Of a stretch of DNA of 7,083 nt, positions 1-5,829 are shown piece after piece. Below the pieces are notes generated by a model. It saw nothing but the letters and a program-made list of their open reading frames with translations, did not search any database and was not told the DNA's origin. Origin of the DNA: Bryobacterales bacterium (GTDB lineage Bacteria > Acidobacteriota > Terriglobia > Bryobacterales > Bryobacteraceae); the NCBI GenBank assembly GCA_025462985.1, contig JAOAPP010000594.1, positions 1 through 7,083 of the forward strand, written 5' to 3'. Within the stretch, counting starts at the first letter, position 1; each line of letters begins with the position of its first letter. The translations under genes and the position numbers were made by a program.

Positions 1-507
1 GTTACAGGACTCGCTAGCGCCGGCTCGGTCTATGACTACACGCTCGACTCGATCGATGGTAAACCCACTCCACTTTCTTCTTTCAAAGGGAAAGTGGTCA
101 TGCTTGTCAACGTTGCCAGCAGGTGTGGCTACACCCCACAATACACAGGCCTCGAATCTCTTTACGAGAAGCACAAGGACCAGGGATTCGTAATTGTGGG
201 TATTCCGGCCAACAATTTTATGAGCCAGGAGCCTGGGACGAATGCCGAGATCAAGACATTCTGCAAGAGCAAATATGACGTGAAGTTTCCGATCATGGCG
301 AAGGTCTCAGTGAAGGGAGCCGACACGACGCCGCTTTACCAATTCCTGACGAGCAAGCAGCAGAATCCGAAAACGGGCGGCGAAATCCAGTGGAACTTCA
401 CCAAGTTTTTAATTGACCGCGATGGCCGAATCATTGCCCGCTTCGAACCTGCAGTTACACCGGAGGACCCGGCGCTGACGTCGGCTGTGACAGCTGCTCT
501 GAAGTAG
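1..507 (+). CDS. Glutathione peroxidase family protein, thioredoxin-type 2-Cys form (5' partial)
   Basis: Reduces hydrogen peroxide or lipid hydroperoxides with thiol electrons. The frame is open from base 1, so the true start lies left of the window; 168 residues are visible and the stop is TAG at 505-507. Seen: the peroxidatic-site motif NVASRCGYT with Cys at visible residue 42 (a TGT codon, not selenocysteine TGA), the QEPG motif, a second Cys at residue 88 in EIKTFCKSKY, and the conserved WNFTKF with Trp131 and Asn132. In this family Cys88 matches the resolving cysteine of thioredoxin-dependent plant and insect enzymes. The usual PCNQF reads PANNF, so the active-site Gln is Asn72. The first visible residues (VTGLASAGS) look like the end of a signal peptide with an A-S-A cleavage site, which would place the enzyme in the periplasm; this is inferred because the start is missing. 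The gene converges on the HEAT-repeat gene with 24 nt between stops. Confidence 0.93.
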   Translation, partial: VTGLASAGSVYDYTLDSIDGKPTPLSSFKGKVVMLVNVASRCGYTPQYTGLESLYEKHKDQGFVIVGIPANNFMSQEPGTNAEIKTFCKSKYDVKFPIMAKVSVKGADTTPLYQFLTSKQQNPKTGGEIQWNFTKFLIDRDGRIIARFEPAVTPEDPALTSAVTAALK

Positions 508-531
508 CCCCCAGCCGGAACTTCGGTCGCG

Positions 532-1938
532 TCAGTCTTCTTCCTGGGCAAAGAACGGTTCCTTGCCCGCCAGCATGAGCCGTTCGTCCAGGGCGGCCTT
601 CACCAAGTCTTCTTCAAGCTCCGACAATCCACGCGCATCCCTCTCGATACGCGTTAACAGGCCTTTCATGCGGCCTCGGGACACTTCGCCCGGGACTGCG
701 AGGGCGTAGGCGAAGAGGGCGTCCGAACGCAGTTCCTCCTCTTCGAAAAGCTTCCGAACCTTATCCAACTCGCTACGCAGGCCGTAGTATCCGACGCCCC
801 AAAGAGCCGCACGGCGGATCTCAAGGTCGGGATCGTTGAGATGCTTGGCGAAGTTGTCCCGAAAGCTTGGGTGCACCGAGCGCCACATCGCTTCGAGAGC
901 CTTGGCGCGTCCTTCTGGCTGCTTGTAGAGCTCCGCGATGGCGGCCCGAACTTCGTTGCGATCGGCCTCGGGCGCCAAACCTACCAGCAGTCCGCCGCGT
1001 TCCACAATCGACGCGTCGTTCTTACGGAGGGCAGCGAGCATGGCCTCCACCACTTCAGGTTCTTCGGTGGCCGAGGTCAGTGCCTGCCAGGCCTCGGCGC
1101 GGACAGCCGGGGATTCGTCGTTTTGCGCGCGGTTCAATAGCTGCTTGCGCTGGCCGACAGTCAGGTCGCGATTGAAGAACGAGCTTGCAGCGGCCAAGCG
1201 TACACTTTCGATCGGGTGATCGAGCAGTTCGGCGCGATCGTCCTCATTGAGAAGATCGACCGGGATCTGCGCTTCCGGCGGATAGCCCGCCCAAATATCG
1301 AACGGTTCCTCTTCGAGGGTTGCTTTCTCCGCCCCAGCCTTGCCACTGGCCAGAGCTTCGCGAACCGCGGCGATCTCTTTCTTCAGATCGCCTTCACCAC
1401 CGCCGAGTTCGACAATGGCAGCGTCCAGCGCAGGCACGGCTGCGGCATCGCCATAGATGCTTAACAGAAGAATGGTGTCCGCAAGATCATAGGGAAGCCG
1501 TCCAACCAGAAGGTCGAGGATGCGGGGATCATGCACACGCAGATTCGCGAGCACGAAGGCCACTTCCCCGCTTTCGGACTCGTCCAGACGCTCGTAGAGC
1601 TCGATGAGCGGCTCCAGGGCTGGCGCGCCGATCTCAACTAGTGTTTCGATGGCCTCGTCCGGTACGTCTTCCGGATCTTCAGCGATGTAGTCGATCAGAA
1701 ACGGAATGGCTTCAGGCGATTTCCAGTGCCTGAAAAGCGCGATCAATTCGGGCGCCAGATCGACTTCGTCTTTCGTGCGATCTCGTTTAGAAAACGCAAT
1801 CAGGGCCGGAAGCGCTTCGGCTTGCCGGTCGACCAGAGCGTGTAGGAAACGATGATCGAGGCCAAGATGCCCCTGGGCTGCAGACTCCAAGATTTCTGCT
1901 GGTGAATATTGGTTGAGTTTGTTCGGATCGAGAAACAA
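532..1938 (-). CDS. Uncharacterised HEAT-repeat-like protein
   Basis: A 468-residue acidic, helix-rich protein that I do not recognise as a named family. Seen: recurring paired-helix units with hydrophobic spacing and Ala/Pro/Asp turns, roughly at residues 62-88, 94-117, 122-147, 150-175, 237-258, 273-290 and 368-386. The latter units (HPIESVRLAAASSFF, ESPAVRAEAWQAL, DPDLEIRRAALWGVG) closely resemble HEAT or PBS-lyase-type repeats. A Glu/Lys/Gly-rich linker at about 178-212 divides two repeat blocks. No signal peptide, membrane segment or catalytic motif is visible. Such solenoids usually act as protein-binding scaffolds; the partner is unknown. No ATG or GTG is available in frame: the codons run back to a TGA at 1975-1977. 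The TTG at 1936-1938 is preceded by GAAGGA at 1945-1950 with 6 nt spacing, a good ribosome site, so I choose it. The gene lies beyond the terminator of the ribosomal operon and so may have its own promoter or depend on readthrough. Confidence 0.82.
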   Translation of the reverse strand: MFLDPNKLNQYSPAEILESAAQGHLGLDHRFLHALVDRQAEALPALIAFSKRDRTKDEVDLAPELIALFRHWKSPEAIPFLIDYIAEDPEDVPDEAIETLVEIGAPALEPLIELYERLDESESGEVAFVLANLRVHDPRILDLLVGRLPYDLADTILLLSIYGDAAAVPALDAAIVELGGGEGDLKKEIAAVREALASGKAGAEKATLEEEPFDIWAGYPPEAQIPVDLLNEDDRAELLDHPIESVRLAAASSFFNRDLTVGQRKQLLNRAQNDESPAVRAEAWQALTSATEEPEVVEAMLAALRKNDASIVERGGLLVGLAPEADRNEVRAAIAELYKQPEGRAKALEAMWRSVHPSFRDNFAKHLNDPDLEIRRAALWGVGYYGLRSELDKVRKLFEEEELRSDALFAYALAVPGEVSRGRMKGLLTRIERDARGLSELEEDLVKAALDERLMLAGKEPFFAQEED

Positions 1939-1950
1939 CGGCAGTCCTTC
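1939..1950 (-). promoter_or_regulatory. Ribosome binding site that fixes the TTG start of the HEAT-repeat gene
   Basis: On the minus strand GAAGGA (1950 to 1945) is followed by a 6-nt spacer and then TTG at 1938. No in-frame ATG or GTG exists between the upstream TGA and this point; the only other non-ATG candidate is a CTG at 1942-1944 which abuts the motif. The placement decides the start codon. Confidence 0.7.
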
Positions 1951-1966
1951 GTAGCGGTCAACATCG

Positions 1967-1987
1967 GCAGGGTCTCATGAGCCCTAC
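1967..1987 (-). other. Stem-loop in the leader of the HEAT-repeat gene
   Basis: Read on the minus strand, 1987-1980 pairs with 1967-1975: six pairs including one G-U, a bulged A at 1973, then two more pairs and a CATG loop at 1976-1979. No T-tract follows it, so it is not an intrinsic terminator. It sits about 28 nt upstream of the TTG start, outside the ribosome site. Its role is unknown and it could be chance. Confidence 0.35.
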
Positions 1988-2000
1988 TCGAATTTAGCAA

Positions 2001-2030
2001 CAAAAAGGGTCAGATCCGAAGATCCAACCC
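2001..2030 (-). terminator. Intrinsic (rho-independent) terminator of the ribosomal protein operon
   Basis: On the minus strand bases 2030-2021 pair with 2016-2007 in a continuous 10-bp stem containing two tandem G-U wobbles (2025/2012 and 2026/2011), closed by a UUCG tetraloop at 2020-2017. The stem is followed at once by five T residues (2006-2002). A stable tetraloop hairpin plus U-tract is the standard form of an intrinsic terminator. It lies 35 nt past the rplI stop and separates the operon from the HEAT-repeat gene. Wobbles in the stem may make it leaky. Confidence 0.85.
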
Positions 2031-2049
2031 CTTGCCAGATGAATTGCGG

Positions 2050-2068
2050 GTAAGAGTTGAGCTCTTAC
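2050..2068 (-). other. Perfect hairpin overlapping the rplI stop codon
   Basis: A perfect 7-bp inverted repeat (2050-2056 with 2062-2068) encloses a 5-nt loop at 2057-2061. On the transcript it reads GUAAGAG-loop-CUCUUAC and contains the UAA stop of rplI. No U-tract follows, so I do not call it a terminator. It could stabilise the 3' end of the operon message or help with termination at the hairpin further on. Confidence 0.5.
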
Positions 2069-2511
2069 TGTTCGGGTTCAACGACCACGTTGACGTCGGT
2101 CGAGACATCGCGGTGAAGCCGCAGAGACACCTTAAATTGCCCGACTGTTCGAATGGGCTCGTCCAGATGAATTTTGCGGCGATCGATGTGGAATCTCTGC
2201 GCTTCAAGGGCATCGGCGATATCCTTCGCCGTCACCGAACCGAAGAGCTGGTTGTTTTCGCCCACACGCTGACGAAACGTAAGGGTGACATTCGACAAGA
2301 GCTGGGCAAGGCTTTCGGCTTCGTTCTTGGCGCTGGCTTCGCGCCGCAGATAAGCCTCGCGTTCCTGCTCGACGATCTTGCGATTCGACTCGGTGGCCGG
2401 AACGGCAAGGCGCTTGGGTAGAAGGAAGTTGCGCGCATAGCCCGCGGCGACTTTCACCACGGATCCACGCGAGCCAAGTTTTTCGACGTCTTCTCTTAGA
2501 ATGACTTCCAT
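2065..2511 (-). CDS. rplI: 50S ribosomal protein L9
   Basis: L9 binds 23S rRNA at the base of the L1 stalk, and its long shape helps maintain reading frame and ribosome spacing. Seen: 148 residues, the normal family length (about 149 in E. coli). The N-terminal rRNA-binding domain runs MEVILREDVEKLGSRGSVVKV and contains the signature GYARNFLLPK at residues 24-33. A charged connecting helix spans about 41-75, and a C-terminal domain opens with ENNQLFGSVT. The ATG at 2509-2511 has the ribosome site GAAGGAG (2518-2524) 6 nt upstream, which decides the start. It lies 15 nt after rpsR and is the last gene before the terminator. No dnaB follows it, although dnaB is a common neighbour in other bacteria. 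Confidence 0.98.
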   Translation of the reverse strand: MEVILREDVEKLGSRGSVVKVAAGYARNFLLPKRLAVPATESNRKIVEQEREAYLRREASAKNEAESLAQLLSNVTLTFRQRVGENNQLFGSVTAKDIADALEAQRFHIDRRKIHLDEPIRTVGQFKVSLRLHRDVSTDVNVVVEPEQ

Positions 2512-2526
2512 GATTCGCTCCTTCTA

Positions 2527-2829
2527 TCAAACACGCGAAGCGAACGGCACGAGCGCGATGTTGCGCGCCTGCTTGATCGCCTCACTGAGACGCTTCTGAT
2601 GGGGGGTGCAAACACCCGAGATGCGTCGCGGCGTAATCTTTCCGCGTTCCGAGATGAAGCTCATCAGGAGCTTGACGTCTTTGTAATTGATATCGTCGAC
2701 CTTGTCGACACAGAAGCGGCATACTTTCTTCCTACGGAAGTACTGCTTCTTGCCCGTTGCGATAGCTTTGTCACCACCGGTGGGCCGCTGAGAGGCCGCG
2801 ATTGGACGACCGCCTTTTTGATCTGCCAT
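2527..2829 (-). CDS. rpsR: 30S ribosomal protein S18
   Basis: S18 sits on the small-subunit platform and forms a dimer with S6. Seen: 100 residues, longer than the 75 of E. coli because of a roughly 30-residue Gly/Lys/Gln-rich N-terminal stretch before the core. The core starts at about [11 protein letters not shown] (residues 30-40), followed by [14 protein letters not shown] and the C-terminal ARNIALVPF. Three cysteines, Cys37, Cys40 and Cys74, match the CxxC...C pattern of cysteine-bearing S18 proteins; metal binding is possible but cannot be shown here. The ATG at 2827-2829 is preceded by AAAGGAG (2837-2843) with 7 nt spacing. This site overlaps the rpsF stop codon, which suggests coupled translation of the S6/S18 pair. 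Confidence 0.98.
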   Translation of the reverse strand: MADQKGGRPIAASQRPTGGDKAIATGKKQYFRRKKVCRFCVDKVDDINYKDVKLLMSFISERGKITPRRISGVCTPHQKRLSEAIKQARNIALVPFASRV

Positions 2830-2841
2830 TGCGATTCTCCT

Positions 2842-3333
2842 TTACTGAGTGTTCTCCGGCGTTTGGGTGGCAGGAGCTGCTGACGCTGGCGCAGCAGGAG
2901 CCGGGGCTCCAGGCGCTCCTGGGGTGGGGGCGGACGGCTCTGACGGGAACAGAGGTGATGCCGCCGACGGGGTTGCTGCAGGAGCTGGGGGCTTCCGTGC
3001 GGCACGCTTCTCCCGCTGTTTTTTCCGCTTTTCGACCCGCTTCATCTTTTCGTCGATGCGGACCGTGATGAACTTCATAACGAGATCGGCAACGCGCAAG
3101 CGGCGCTCGATCTCTTTCACTGTTTCCGGCTGAGCAGAGAACTGCAGCAGAATGTACTGCCCTTCGCTCTGCTTCATAACGCGGTACGCGAGCTTGCGCA
3201 CGCCCCACTTCTCGGTCTTATCAACTGTGCCGCCGCTGTTGGCGATCACGCTTCTGACTTGTTCAATGACCGGATCCACTTCTTCATCAGTGGCATCTGG
3301 CCGGACGATGAACAACTCTTCGTAGATTCTCAT
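2842..3333 (-). CDS. rpsF: 30S ribosomal protein S6 with long Pro/Ala-rich C-terminal tail
   Basis: S6 partners S18 on the platform of the 30S subunit. Seen: 163 residues. The ferredoxin-like S6 fold occupies about 1-96, with [13 protein letters not shown] at the start, [11 protein letters not shown] at 42-52 and [15 protein letters not shown] at 80-94. A basic Lys/Arg-rich helix follows at about 96-114. The last 49 residues (115-163) are almost wholly Ala, Pro, Ser, Thr and Gly and are likely disordered. E. coli S6 also carries a tail past the fold, but an acidic one modified with glutamate; this tail is different in composition. The start ATG (3331-3333) overlaps the pth stop TGA in an ATGA junction, with AGAGGA just upstream. 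No ssb gene lies between rpsF and rpsR. Confidence 0.97.
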   Translation of the reverse strand: MRIYEELFIVRPDATDEEVDPVIEQVRSVIANSGGTVDKTEKWGVRKLAYRVMKQSEGQYILLQFSAQPETVKEIERRLRVADLVMKFITVRIDEKMKRVEKRKKQREKRAARKPPAPAATPSAASPLFPSEPSAPTPGAPGAPAPAAPASAAPATQTPENTQ

Positions 3334-4010
3334 CTTTCCTCTTCTTGTATGCCTCGGGCGCGGCGATTGAATCTCGCCATGGCCTTGTCGGCGCCTTCAG
3401 CAACGATGGATTCGACGGCATCCGCGGTATAGGACACCAACTCTTCCACGTCCGGTTTCCTCTCGCGCCCAAAAGGAGCGAGAACATAAGACGCCGCATC
3501 TTCGCGCAAGTTTTCCGGGCGTATACCCACCCGGACTCTTGTGAACACGTCGGTGTTCAGCGCGGCGATAATCGACTTGACACCGTTGTGTCCAGCCGCC
3601 GAGCCATTCTTCTTTATCCGCAGGGCGGTCCAGGGAAGATCCAGCTCGTCGTAAACCACAATCAGATCCTGGTTGGTCAGCTTGCGGTATTTCAGCACCG
3701 GCGTTATGCCGGTACCGGAATGGTTCATGAAGGTCTGGGGCTTCACCAGCACGACGCTGCGTTCGGCGATGCACCCAGACCCGGTGAGCGATCCGCCTTC
3801 ACCTTTAGAAAGATGAATGCCGGACCTCCGGGATAACTCATCGATCACTTTGAACCCGATGTTGTGCGGCGTGTCCTGGTAGCGGGCTCCGGGATTTCCC
3901 AGGCCCACAATGCAGAAAACGCGGGACGCGGAGCCGTCTACAGCTTCCGTTGGAACAGCGCCCGTTGAGACAAGACCTGGGAACCCGGATGAAACAACCG
4001 CGTCTGACAT
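3330..4010 (-). CDS. pth: Peptidyl-tRNA hydrolase
   Basis: Cleaves the ester bond of peptidyl-tRNAs that drop off the ribosome, recycling tRNA. Numbering is from the ATG at 4008-4010, giving 226 residues against 194 in E. coli. Seen: VGLGNPG (36-42, with the active-site Asn39), the catalytic His49 in [14 protein letters not shown] (90-96, Asn96), YDELDLP (120-126, Asp121) and AAGHNGVKS (138-146, Asn142). These match the known Asn10, His20, Asn68, Asp93 and Asn114 of the E. coli enzyme. About 29 extra, low-complexity residues precede the core; there is no start codon between this ATG and the core. A TTG at 4029-4031 would add seven residues, but its upstream GGAA is too close to be a good ribosome site. 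The gap to rplY is 36 nt and holds competing hairpins. The stop overlaps the rpsF start by 4 nt. Confidence 0.96.
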   Translation of the reverse strand: MSDAVVSSGFPGLVSTGAVPTEAVDGSASRVFCIVGLGNPGARYQDTPHNIGFKVIDELSRRSGIHLSKGEGGSLTGSGCIAERSVVLVKPQTFMNHSGTGITPVLKYRKLTNQDLIVVYDELDLPWTALRIKKNGSAAGHNGVKSIIAALNTDVFTRVRVGIRPENLREDAASYVLAPFGRERKPDVEELVSYTADAVESIVAEGADKAMARFNRRARGIQEEER

Positions 4011-4016
4011 CTGACA

Positions 4017-4048
4017 AAGCTTCGGAGGCAAAGCTTCCAGAGAAGCTT
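4017..4048 (-). repeat. Three AAGCTT palindromes forming alternative hairpins in the rplY-pth gap
   Basis: AAGCTT occurs at 4017-4022, 4031-4036 and 4043-4048. The last two, with flanking bases, form a perfect 7-bp hairpin (4031-4037 with 4042-4048, loop 4038-4041), which includes the end of the rplY stop codon. The middle copy can instead pair with the first across an 8-nt loop (4023-4030) that reads TGCCTCCG on the transcript. The two structures exclude each other because they share the middle copy. The first lies in the usual ribosome-site position of pth, which otherwise has only a weak GAAG. A regulatory role is inference. Confidence 0.45.
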
Positions 4049-4733
4049 ACTTCTTCTTCGGGGGAGCGGTTGCTTCTCCGCCTTCTTCCTTCTTGCCCTT
4101 CTTCACCACCTCGGGCTCACCAGTCGCGGCAGTGACGTCAACGGCAGTCGCAGCGGTGGTCGGTTCTTCAGCCCGGAGCGAGATGACGTGCGAAATGACA
4201 GCATCCGGCGGGCTCAATAGCCTCGTCGAACCCTGGAGCGGGATGTCTCCGGCACGAACACTCTGGCCGATGCCGAGATCGGTGACGTTCACAACGTACT
4301 GCTCGGGGATATCGTCGGGCAGACACTCGATTTCGATTTCACGAGTGATGATCTCGTGGATACCGCCCTGGAGTTTTACGCCGCGGGGGTCGCCCTGCGT
4401 AACTACGGGAACCTTGACCACCAGACGCTGACTCAGATCTATCCGCTTCAGATCGGCGTGCAGCAGCGAACCCTTGATGGGATGGAACTGCCAATCGACG
4501 ATCATGACGGGGGTTCTGTCTTTGCCGGCCACATCCAGGTTGAAGATGGTGTTGTGACCCGTTGTGCTCTGGAGAATCCTGGTCAGCTCTTTGGGGCTGA
4601 CAGCAACAGCTTCCGGGCCGGCCTCCCCGCCATACACCACTGCGGGCATCGAACCCTTAACGCGCAGGCGGCGCGCCTCATTCTTGCCGCGAGACTCACG
4701 GGTCTCGGCGGCGACTGCAATTTCTTTCCTCAT
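4047..4733 (-). CDS. rplY: 50S ribosomal protein L25 (Ctc/TL5 type)
   Basis: Binds 5S rRNA in the central protuberance of the large subunit; the two-domain form is known as Ctc, a general stress protein in Bacillus, and TL5 in Thermus. Seen: 228 residues, typical for the two-domain form and much longer than the 94-residue E. coli L25. The N-terminal 5S-binding domain covers about 1-95, with GKNEARRLRVKGSMPAVVYGG at 16-36 (key residues Arg21, Arg22, Pro30, Tyr34, Gly35) and DWQFHPIKG at 80-88. The C-terminal beta domain covers about 96-187, ending near DAVISHVISLR. A tail of about 40 residues rich in Ala, Thr, Glu and Lys follows, ending in PPKKK. The ATG at 4731-4733 has GAGGTG a few bases upstream. 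It lies next to pth, a common pairing in bacteria. Confidence 0.97.
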   Translation of the reverse strand: MRKEIAVAAETRESRGKNEARRLRVKGSMPAVVYGGEAGPEAVAVSPKELTRILQSTTGHNTIFNLDVAGKDRTPVMIVDWQFHPIKGSLLHADLKRIDLSQRLVVKVPVVTQGDPRGVKLQGGIHEIITREIEIECLPDDIPEQYVVNVTDLGIGQSVRAGDIPLQGSTRLLSPPDAVISHVISLRAEEPTTAATAVDVTAATGEPEVVKKGKKEEGGEATAPPKKK

Positions 4734-4834
4734 CCTTCACCTCTTCGCCAGGACGGCTGCCTGCTACCACTCACCGAGCTGCCGGCCCCTGACTTGAATT
4801 ACCGGCCGCCATCTGGCAACCGGGCACTACAAAC
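4734..4834. other. 101-nt gap between prs and rplY, no definite feature
   Basis: The largest gap inside the operon. I find no tRNA, no clear -35/-10 pair and no T-tract terminator. A GC-rich 5-bp pairing (4781-4785 with 4802-4806, 16-nt loop) is possible on the minus strand but is too weak to call. The gap is long enough to carry an internal promoter or leader for rplY, but none is evident by eye. Confidence 0.4.
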
Positions 4835-5806
4835 CTAAACAAATAACGTACTGATCGATCCACCTTCGTGAATCGACTGAATGCCGCGCGCCAGCAAAGA
4901 CGCAATCGACAACACTCTAATCTTCCCGCAAGCAACTGCCGCTTCCGTCAGGGGGATCGAATTGGTCACCACCAGCTCGTCAATCGGCGCTTCGCTGATG
5001 CGCTCAATCGCCGGCCCGGACAGCACCGGATGCGTGGCACAAGCGGTAACGGCTCTTGCCCCGGCGTTCAACACCGCTTCGGCGCCTTTCACCAGCGTTC
5101 CCGCCGTATCCACCAAGTCGTCCACAATCAGGCAGTGCTTCCCCTTCACATCGCCGATGATGTTCATCACTTCGGCGACGTTCACCTCAGTCCGGCGCTT
5201 ATCGATAATCGCCAGGGGCGCATTCAATCTCTTCGCGAAATTGCGCGCACGCTCCACTCCGCCCGCATCCGGAGAAACAACCGTCAACTCGTCTCTGCCG
5301 AACCGGCCTTGAAAGTACTCGACCAGAACGGGAGCGGCAAACAGGTGATCGACCGGAATATCGAAGAATCCTTGAATCTGCGCGGCGTGCAAATCCAGCG
5401 CTAAAACACGGTTTGCACCAGCAGTTTCGAGGACGCTTGCCACCAACTTCGCGGAAATGGGCATCCGCGGCTTGTCCTTTCGGTCCTGCCGCGCGTACCC
5501 ATAATAGGGTAACACTGCCGTGATGCGTTCCGCACTAGCCCGTTTGAGAGCGTCCAGCATCAGGAGCAATTCGAACAGATTATTGTCGACTGGAGTACAT
5601 GTCGGCTGAACCAGGAAGACGTCCGCGCCACGCACGTTTTCCTGAATCTGGAGGTGAGTTTCGCCGTCAGCAAACTTCTTGATCATGGCCGAGCCGAGCG
5701 GACAGCCCAGAGCGTTACAGATCTCACGGGTCAGCGCCGGATTTGCCGTGCCGCTAAATACCTTGAAATCAGTGAACAGTGCTCGAACCGTTTTTGGTGC
5801 GGACAT
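4835..5806 (-). CDS. prs: Ribose-phosphate pyrophosphokinase (PRPP synthetase)
   Basis: Transfers pyrophosphate from ATP to ribose 5-phosphate to make PRPP, the precursor for purines, pyrimidines, NAD, histidine and tryptophan. Seen: 323 residues, close to the usual 310-320 of class I enzymes. ADGET is at 46-50 and the nucleotide-loop region YYGYARQDRK is at 101-110. DLHAAQIQGFF at 138-148 includes His140, and the catalytic flexible loop DKRR is at 202-205. The PRPP-binding loop VDDLVDTAGT is at 228-237, with the acidic pair Asp229-Asp230. The ATG at 5804-5806 is chosen because the protein then aligns well with the family and no other in-frame start exists nearby. The only strong purine-rich site, GAGGAG (5822-5827), is 15 nt away, longer than normal. 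The stop of ispE lies 23 nt upstream, so coupling is plausible. The product feeds the apt reaction encoded two genes upstream. Confidence 0.98.
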   Translation of the reverse strand: MSAPKTVRALFTDFKVFSGTANPALTREICNALGCPLGSAMIKKFADGETHLQIQENVRGADVFLVQPTCTPVDNNLFELLLMLDALKRASAERITAVLPYYGYARQDRKDKPRMPISAKLVASVLETAGANRVLALDLHAAQIQGFFDIPVDHLFAAPVLVEYFQGRFGRDELTVVSPDAGGVERARNFAKRLNAPLAIIDKRRTEVNVAEVMNIIGDVKGKHCLIVDDLVDTAGTLVKGAEAVLNAGARAVTACATHPVLSGPAIERISEAPIDELVVTNSIPLTEAAVACGKIRVLSIASLLARGIQSIHEGGSISTLFV

Positions 5807-5829
5807 GAGTGAAAGCCCAATCTCCTCGA

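Noticed and set aside
508..531. Possible shared terminator between the convergent gpx and HEAT-repeat genes.
   Set aside because: Only a 3-5 pair imperfect hairpin around CCGGAACTTCGG can be drawn, with no T-tract on either strand directly after it.
841..1607. Several open frames on the plus strand opposite the HEAT-repeat gene (about 82-102 codons).
   Set aside because: They overlap one another in different frames, have Arg/Pro/Ser-rich translations with no recognisable domain, and lie opposite a convincing coding gene; they are shadows of its GC-rich codons.
2032..2421. A 129-codon plus-strand open frame opposite rplI.
   Set aside because: It runs antisense to a complete L9 gene and starts within the terminator region; no independent evidence of coding.
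3334..3450. An S6:S18-binding autoregulatory leader upstream of rpsF.
   Set aside because: rpsF overlaps pth, so a leader would have to lie within pth coding sequence. I looked for the known CCG-bulge hairpin and could not draw a convincing one by eye.
4734..4834. A tRNA gene or promoter between prs and rplY.
   Set aside because: No cloverleaf or T-loop sequence (GGTTCGANTCC type) is present, and the nearest -35-like TTGCCA has no -10 box at proper spacing.
4356..4838. A 160-codon plus-strand open frame opposite rplY and the prs-rplY gap.
   Set aside because: It is the complement of L25 over most of its length and its translation shows no domain; nothing supports expression.
4868..5404. A 178-codon plus-strand open frame opposite prs.
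   Set aside because: prs is certain by its motifs; the opposite frame is rich in Arg, Gln and Asn, matches no family I know and has no ribosome site of note.
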